From Mannheimia indoligenes (GTDB taxonomy: Bacteria; Pseudomonadota; Gammaproteobacteria; Enterobacterales; Pasteurellaceae), in NCBI RefSeq assembly GCF_036880405.1, contig NZ_JBAJJM010000003.1:1-20250 (forward strand): a stretch of DNA of 20,250 nucleotides, written 5' to 3'. Numbering within the stretch: position 1 is the first letter of the stretch; the number at the start of each line of letters is the position of its first letter. A program made the position numbers and the translations under genes. Under the pieces are notes generated by a model that made no database searches, had not been told where the DNA came from, and saw only the letters and a list, made by a program, of their open reading frames with translations. Below are positions 18,301-20,250 of this stretch, in pieces.

Positions 18301-20163
18301 GGTAAAGTAATTACTAAGAAACTAAACGAAACTTTAAGCATCACCGGTGGTGAGAAAGATGCCACTAAATTATCTGATGCTAATAATATCGGTGTAGTAA
18401 ATAACAACGGTACTTTAACCGTTAAATTAGCGAAAGATATTGATTTAACGAAAGATGGCTCTGTTACTATTGGTAATACTACGGTAAATAATGATGGTTT
18501 AACTATCAAAGATGGTCCAAGTGTAACCAAAGACGGTATTAGTGCAGGCGATAAGAAAATCACTAATGTTCAAGACGGTGAAATTTCTTCAACCAGCAAA
18601 GATGCGGTAAACGGTAGCCAGTTATATCAAGTGCAACAAGTTGCTAACGCAGGTTGGAACTTAACAGCAAATGGTAAAGATAAAGGCAACGTTAAACCGG
18701 GTGCAACGGTTGATCTGAACAACAAGGACGGTAACATTGTTATTACTAAAGAAGGTAATAATGTAACCTTCGGCTTGAACAATGACTTAACAATCGGTGG
18801 TAAAGACGGTAAAGACGGTCAAATCGGTGTTGCTGGTAAAGACGGTAAAGATGGTGTAACCATTAAAGGCGACGGTACTATCGTTGCAGGTCGTGATGGT
18901 CAAGATGGTGTTGATGGATCTATCGGTGCAACCGGTAAGGACGGAGCATCAGTTGTATTAAACGGCAAAGATGGTTCTATCGGCTTAACCGGTCCGAAAG
19001 GTACTGACGGCAAACCGGGTGCAAGTGCAAATATTACAGTGAAAGACGGTGCTGAAGGTGTTGATGGCACAAACGGTAAAGATGGATTACCGGGTGAAAA
19101 CGGTAAAACTCGTATCGTTTATGAAACCATAGACAAAGACGGCAAGCCTGTAACAGAACAAGTCGCAACGTTAAATGATGGTTTGATTTTCTCAGGTAAC
19201 AATGAAGAGACTAAGAACCGCCAGAAACTGAATACTGAAGTTAAAGTGAAAGGTGAAGGTGTGGATAAAGCCGCTTCTGAAAACTTTAAGTCAGCATCAG
19301 GCAACATCAACGTGAAAGCAAATGGTACTGATACATTAGAAATACAATTAGCGAAAGTAATTGATTTAACGGAAGATGGTTCTGTAACAACCGGTAACAC
19401 AACCGTAAACAACAACGGTTTAACCATTAAAGACGGTCCAAGTGTAACTAAAGGCGGTATCGATGCAAAAGATACGAAGATTACTAACGTTAAAGATGGT
19501 GATGTAACGGCAACAAGTAAAGATGCTGTGAATGGTAGTCAGTTATACAATGCAATCGAGAATGCAGGTTGGGATCTCACTGTTGATGGTAATGTTGCAG
19601 CGGATTCTGAAGAGGGATCTAAACGTGTTAATAACAATGGTAAAGTTGCTGTGAAAGGTGGCAAAAACATCGTAGTTTCACGTAAAGGCTCAACGGTTGA
19701 AGTTGCGACTTCAGACAATCCTGAATTTGATTCAGTAAAAGTTGGTGGTACAACTATCAGATCAACAGTTGCTAAAGATGGTGTTAATGAACTTAACATT
19801 GCAGGTAGCAACAATGCTCCAACACGTATCACAAATGTAGCAGAAGGTGTGAAAGGTACTGATGCTGTAAATGTGAATCAGTTGAAAGGTGCAGAAAACC
19901 GTCTGAACAATCGCATTAACAACGTAGATAAAGATTTACGTGCGGGTATTGCTGGTGCACTAGCAGCTGGAAACTTATACCATGTAACACAACCTGGTAA
20001 ATCAATGGTTTCTGCTGGTGTGGGTACTTATCGTGGTCAAGGTGCTATGGCTGTAGGTTACTCTCGTTTATCTGATAATGGTAAAGTGGGTATTAAATTC
20101 AGCGTTAACTCAAACAGCCGCGGGCACGCAGGTGCTGCTGCAAGCGTAGGTTACCAATGGTAA
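6199..20163 (+). CDS. Giant trimeric autotransporter adhesin (YadA-like) with collagen-like stalk
   Basis: A single uninterrupted 4654-residue frame encodes a type Vc secreted surface adhesin, expected to trimerise and anchor in the outer membrane. Domains in order: ESPR-type extended signal peptide (1 to about 66); YadA-like head repeats (about 128-904) with several insertions; neck ISKTSTDAINGSQLYATN (934-951); beta-rich stalk segments (about 952-1320); ten recurring stalk modules (about 1325-4456), each with an interrupted Gly-X-Y tract and a TRIVY...VATLNDGL block; a final neck with DAVNVNQL and a short coiled coil; and the YadA anchor (about 4572-4654), ending in Trp. The start is supported by AAAGGG 8 nt upstream and by the ESPR sequence. 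It is monocistronic, followed by TAATAA and a strong terminator. Ligand and host target cannot be read from sequence; adhesion, autoaggregation or biofilm are family-level expectations. Confidence 0.95.
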   Translation: MNKIFKVIFNRTTQKMEVVSELARSQGKATASTDERGGNLFLNALNSTLFTGGVAVLALSAVSAEAAIHVVSTTQGGTGYVTTGQYQGETGVNTNPYNYYNPGSLSVEDAGTVNATNRILYDIRASTGIGLGKDTNVKGRNNGSNGIAIGDYSQATGGLSVAIGASSISSDIGSVALGVSSRAAGFNSFAAQRQSAAIGDYSAAIGSSSWANSTASFAIGASATALGERSFAIGSGTPQTKDETSPNEARRSIYDGQNNTYSYGNDAFAIGTKAKTNGNNAFAIGTNANAGGFKDEASQVTELGKLRVADTAKSAENAFALGTNTKANSKDSVAFSTNAEATGEGAVAFGVKSVANGTGAIAFGNVSNTTGANAISIGWNATSTAEKVIAIGAHSTATKDGAMAIGETAKSTGNNSVAMGYYANVSEANATAVGAKSNVTKAGGSAIGFEAESTGNYATAVGHKAKARAEYSLSLGDESNASGKNSSAIGKSAESSGNFAIAIGNADSTDIAGTKTQASGVRAIAMGTTARANANDTIAIGTNTNISKQESRGSIAIGNAAGTQGLNNYGVAGTTVDATGYRQLSVAQNVGALQDTIAIGTNSHAYGHDSIAIGTRAQAVFNDSATSRNSLNSGAVAIGYQTIAQGDQSVALGSRAEAVNRQAMALGNDSFASGVGAIVIGGDDSLPHGSAADAGYQLDTGFFDANNKKYRQSAATGNGAVVVGVHSQALSQGSTAIGVAATAGDNGETRTKDNATTATTAKEATAVGAKSRAKLEHTTAVGYSAEALGVNSTTVGAESKANSTNAFAGGYKATADGANATAIGSSAKTNGEEAIAIGTSVNVSGARSAAMGYNNTINATDTFVLGSNVNVGTTGSVVLGANSTAAAAKGVDSATVGKLTYSGFAGDEEVAEGDYVSVGSDANERQIKFVAPGEISKTSTDAINGSQLYATNEVMSNIASSVNSTFGGNSVLNPNGTLTFTNIGGTGKDNIHDAIKAARTKVESGTNVNVASKAGSDGETVYTVNANHTTVSTPTGNKYVSVTEQSKGNNVTNYEVSLTADAIKDFTKDDNTITDVVDDKKGYVKVEEVVPNGREGDYHTYKVSLSDKAIADFTKDTHVTGGTVNYDEQGNATATLNKNDGTTAEVTGIKNNFVTSSVTDADGKKATLTRNDGGKVEIDLSKTVKTAVDEATEKGFGLKAQDGNTVKKNLGEAVEVVGGNNNINTTVEGDKVKVNLNNTLNLTNGGSVTIGDTKVDGNGLTINGGPNVTKNGINAGSKTITNVADGEVSATSKEAVNGSQLHATNQNVTNVSNSVTKLDEFVKKGFNITADKGNEDNVQLGEKITYTSTDKNIITTVSDNQIDFVLNSTLKIGGKDGAPGIGLDGANGTIGLTGPKGDNGESATANITVKNGKPGVDGKDGETKTRIVYDGEEVATLNDGLKFGANTGAVHNAKLNTQVNVKGAEANQDWSKFDQGQNIMTQINGNNITVALAKDVNLTETGSLTIGGTTVNKDGVTINNTKITNDGDNVKVGDKNGNEVKITNVKDGELSNTSKDAVNGSQLYATNQNVTNLSNKVAEGFNIDADKRGEGLDKADNVQLGETVKYTSTDKNIITTVTNNTIDFGLANEITVGEKGEPGVAGKDGKDGKVGVKGANGSAVVLNGKDGSIGLNGKDGKDGLTFQGKDGSEGVDGTNGKDGKNGLPGENGKTRIVYQPTDKNGTPVGTPEEVATLNDGLIFTGNNEKLNRHKLNTVVKVVGEGVDKAASETFSSAKGNINVVANETDELQIRLNKDLDLTDKGSVKTGNTTVSNDGVTIAKKADAAPTKSDVKLTQDGLSNGGNQITNVDSGLKGKDGQVVKLTDATGDVLNNAVNVGDLKNTVTEVTTNAFGLKDENGKEFKQNLGTTAQIIGDSNIKTDVVEKDGEKALKVSLANNITVGKDGEPGKVGVAGKDGKDGVSINGDDGKDGKPGEASVVVGRNGKDGDNGIDGKVGVNGKDGSAVVLNGKDGSIGLNGKDGKDGLTIKGIEGKPGLVGKDGLPGKDGVTRIQYQPTNPDGSSKGEPEQVATLNDGLHFKGDNEPLVSKKLNETLEIVGGAPADKLTNNNIGVNNNGGKLVVQLAKELSDLNKATFVPKDGEDGATTVVDNNGTTITPKDGKNGKDGNVVSLTKDGLNNGNNQIVNVKSGIDGVKGQDGQAVKSVNDLTEDQLKDVGTNAANINDVANASKDLIAKGFKIDADNRDGLTEADTVELGQTVEYRSESGNIVTTVSNNKIDFDLADKITVGGLGKNGKDGVDGKIGVKGADGKDGVTITPDAIVFHGKDGANGQDGKPGLSISGAEGKPGLVGEDGKPGKNGVTRIQYQPTDPDGSPKGEPEQVATLNDGLHFTGNNSDTLNSHKLNTIVNIVGEGVEKGASETFVSAAGNINVKADGKDKLEIQLAKDLKDLNSATFGPKDGADAEPTTVVGRDGITITPAKGENGEAKDPVKLTQKGLDNGNNQIVNVKSGIDGLAGKDGINGKDGKPITSVNDLTKEQLEKVGTNGANINDVVNASNDIIEKGFSIAADRGETDHVKLGETVTYTSTDKNIITTAIGENKIDFALANTLSVGKDGEPGKPGEAGTIGVKGQDGKDGVSIKGDDGKDGVPGEASVVVGRNGKDGDKGIDGKVGVNGKDGSSVVLNGKDGSIGLTGPKGADGKPGASTNIAVKDGAQGVDGNKGENGLPGKNGETRIVYKNGEKEEQVANLNDGLIFTGNNADTLNRHKLNTLVKVQGEGVSKEQSKDFKSAAGNINVVAKEGDKLEIQLNRELKDLTNAKFVEYKQGDDGKEVVDNTKPSTEISNKGITITPANGENGAGAKPVALTDKGLDNGNNQIVNVKSGIDGVDGVGKDGQPITSVNDLTKEQLDKVGTNAANINDVRNATDDVINTGFNIAADNGADDNVKLGETVKYTSDDKNIITTVRNNEIDFSLADNISVGGKAGKDGTPGKDGSIGVKGADGKDGVTIKPEAIVFHGVDGVNGKDGTDGKDGAASIKVEKGAKGLAGNDGKDGESKTRIVYEKPNGEKEEVATLNDGLKFVGDDGKEIAKKLNETLSVTGGEKDAAKLSDSNIGVVNSKDGLVVKLAKDLKDLGSATFTKEGEGEPKTVVNNNGIEITPTKDGKDAVKLTENGLDNGNNQIVNVKSGIDGLDGKPGKDNQPVKSVNDLSDEQLDEVGNNAANIKDVRNATDGLINKGFNITADNKDLANGADKDNVKLGETVSYTSTDKNIVTTVRDNAIDFGLANNLTVGKDGKDGKPGEAGSIGVKGQDGKDGVSIKGDNGEPGKPGEATITVGRNGKDGADGDNGIDGKVGVNGKDGSAVVLNGKDGSIGLNGKDGKDGLTFKSSEGAQGVDGKDGKDGEPGKTRIVYQPTDKDGNPIKDDEGNPITEEVATLNDGLIFAGNNDKLNRHKLNSVVNIVGEGVTKDAAKSFASAAGNINVKADGSNVLEIQLNRNLKDLATANFVEYKEDGSVNADAPKTVVNNNGVTVTPKDGKDGKDGNVVSLTKDGLNNGGNQIVNVKSGINGLNGQNGKDGQPITSVNDLTPDQLKEVGTNGANINDVVNASNDIIEKGFSIAADNGETDHVKLGETVKYTSKDKNIITTVSDNVIDFALNNDLTVGGPGKDGQAGKDGSIGVKGADGTAGVTLNGKDGSIGLTGPKGADGKGASATISVKDGAKGLDGNDGKDGESKTRIVYEKPNGDKEEVATLNDGLRFVGDDGKVIDKKLNETLQISGGDTDLDDLSDDNIGVVNKNGKLVVKLAKNIDLTDEGSITIGDTFIDTNAVGVGDSALTGDSLTVGGDNAITVDGNKGTIGGLTNRTFDPNNFTSGQAATEDQLKQVYDVANSGWDIAANGQNTTNVGPKGKVSFNNEDGNIIITKETTDNNVTFALNNDLTIGGPGKDGKPGKDGAIGVKGADGKTGVTLNGKDGTIGINGKDGSNGTMTFEQGKPGVDGKDGETKTRIVYETKDKDGNPVKEEVATLNDGLKFVGDDGKVITKKLNETLSITGGEKDATKLSDANNIGVVNNNGTLTVKLAKDIDLTKDGSVTIGNTTVNNDGLTIKDGPSVTKDGISAGDKKITNVQDGEISSTSKDAVNGSQLYQVQQVANAGWNLTANGKDKGNVKPGATVDLNNKDGNIVITKEGNNVTFGLNNDLTIGGKDGKDGQIGVAGKDGKDGVTIKGDGTIVAGRDGQDGVDGSIGATGKDGASVVLNGKDGSIGLTGPKGTDGKPGASANITVKDGAEGVDGTNGKDGLPGENGKTRIVYETIDKDGKPVTEQVATLNDGLIFSGNNEETKNRQKLNTEVKVKGEGVDKAASENFKSASGNINVKANGTDTLEIQLAKVIDLTEDGSVTTGNTTVNNNGLTIKDGPSVTKGGIDAKDTKITNVKDGDVTATSKDAVNGSQLYNAIENAGWDLTVDGNVAADSEEGSKRVNNNGKVAVKGGKNIVVSRKGSTVEVATSDNPEFDSVKVGGTTIRSTVAKDGVNELNIAGSNNAPTRITNVAEGVKGTDAVNVNQLKGAENRLNNRINNVDKDLRAGIAGALAAGNLYHVTQPGKSMVSAGVGTYRGQGAMAVGYSRLSDNGKVGIKFSVNSNSRGHAGAAASVGYQW
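6580..8910 (+). repeat. YadA-like head repeat array (about residues 128-904)
   Basis: Dozens of degenerate 14-16-residue repeats of the type AIGxxAxAxGxNSxAxG are visible (for example SVAMGYYANVSEANATAVGA), which form a trimeric left-handed beta-roll in YadA. The array is interrupted by insertions that break the register at 6907-6996, 7069-7149, 7711-7767, 7888-7986, 8053-8103, 8242-8358 and 8428-8490. The head is followed by the neck at about 8998-9051. Confidence 0.88.
10171..19566 (+). repeat. Stalk array of ten recurring modules with collagen-like tracts
   Basis: Modules start near 10171, 10936, 11863, 12898, 13879, 14986, 15901, 17035, 17863 and 18652, about 0.75-1.15 kb each. Most modules hold, in order: a start like GFNIxAD...NVKLGETV; a strand segment like KNIITTV...IDFxLAN; a Gly-X-Y tract; TRIVY...VATLNDGL; a KLNxxVxVxGEG and NINV...LEIQL stretch; and a junction. 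The Gly-X-Y tracts are at 10318-10470, 11098-11325, 12016-12336, 13054-13272, 14026-14388, 15130-15360, 16063-16410, 17179-17394, 18013-18204 and 18796-19107, together about 860 residues. They are rich in GKDG and interrupted by short segments such as SAVVLN or EASVVV. Module 3 has a divergent start (AFGLKDENGKEF). Confidence 0.9.
17803..17811 (+). repeat. DNA uptake signal core (Apl type) inside the adhesin gene
   Basis: Exact ACAAGCGGT, followed by CAAGC. It is the only exact copy I found within the 14-kb reading frame and lies in the atypical junction between stalk modules 8 and 9, encoding TSGQ. Confidence 0.75.
19912..20160 (+). other. C-terminal YadA membrane anchor of the adhesin
   Basis: About residues 4572-4654. 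RINNVDKDLRAGIAGALAAG leads into four beta-strand segments (for example SMVSAGVGTYRGQGAMAVGY) and the terminal aromatic GYQW. Three copies would form the 12-stranded pore that anchors the fibre. Confidence 0.93.
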
Positions 20164-20185
20164 TAAGCGTTAGCTAACTGATAAC

Positions 20186-20219
20186 AAAGCCCTTCTCGAA
20201 AGAGAAGGGCTTTATTTTT
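20186..20219 (+). terminator. Intrinsic terminator of the adhesin gene
   Basis: Perfect 12-bp stem AAAGCCCTTCTC (20186-20197) and its complement (20202-20213), a GAAA tetraloop, then ATTTTT. It lies 22 bp after the stop codon. Confidence 0.92.
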
Positions 20220-20235
20220 GCGTATAGATAAGAAA

Positions 20236-20244
20236 ACAAGCGGT
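20236..20244 (+). repeat. DNA uptake signal core (Apl type)
   Basis: Exact ACAAGCGGT followed by TATTTT, intergenic, just after the adhesin terminator at the window end. Confidence 0.8.
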
Positions 20245-20250
20245 TATTTT

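Noticed and set aside
11098..19107. Regular short repeats that could be mistaken for a CRISPR array
   Set aside because: The repeats are in-frame codons for Gly-X-Y and stalk modules with variable spacing, with no constant direct repeat and unique spacer layout and no cas genes nearby.

Overview
The window looks like chromosomal DNA from a Pasteurellaceae bacterium of the Actinobacillus/Mannheimia type. The main reasons are five exact copies of the 9-mer ACAAGCGGT, the core of the Actinobacillus pleuropneumoniae-type DNA uptake signal, and close resemblance of the ordinary genes (nhaA, psiE, nudF, a phosphopantetheinyl transferase) to gamma-proteobacterial proteins. I cannot name the species. 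No mobile elements, RNA genes or CRISPR arrays were seen.

Left part (1-2303, + strand): the 3' end of a gene for a Slam-type surface lipoprotein, with a Lys/Glu/Ala-rich helix followed by a TbpB-like C-terminal barrel. After an intrinsic hairpin comes the gene for its probable exporter, Slam (TPR domain plus 14-stranded outer-membrane barrel). The Slam gene has a 48-bp in-frame tandem duplication just after the signal peptide, and each copy carries an uptake signal.

Middle (2322-4559, - strand): a compact four-gene unit read in the order EamA-family half-transporter, Sfp/AcpT-type phosphopantetheinyl transferase, PsiE-family membrane protein, NudF-type ADP-ribose pyrophosphatase. Gaps are 8-19 bp, and two ribosome binding sites overlap the preceding stop codon. 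A bidirectional hairpin separates its end from the Slam gene. The divergent nhaA (Na+/H+ antiporter, GTG start) follows at 4718-5893.

Right part (6199-20163, + strand): one 4654-residue trimeric autotransporter adhesin fills almost 14 kb. It has an ESPR-type extended signal peptide, a very long YadA-like head with loop-like insertions, a neck, a stalk made of ten recurring modules, and a C-terminal YadA anchor. Each stalk module contains an interrupted collagen-like Gly-X-Y tract followed by a conserved TRIVY...LNDGL block. Five consecutive interior junctions share a derived linker, while the outer ones keep typical adhesin necks, which suggests the middle of the stalk grew by internal duplication. 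A perfect 16-bp hairpin with a T-run lies in the leader just before the start codon, and a strong terminator follows the gene.

The collagen-interspersed stalk with its recurrent cap block is the most unusual feature. Next come the leader hairpin and the lipoprotein/Slam pair. Surface display (lipoprotein, Slam, adhesin) dominates both flanks; the genes between look like ordinary housekeeping functions.
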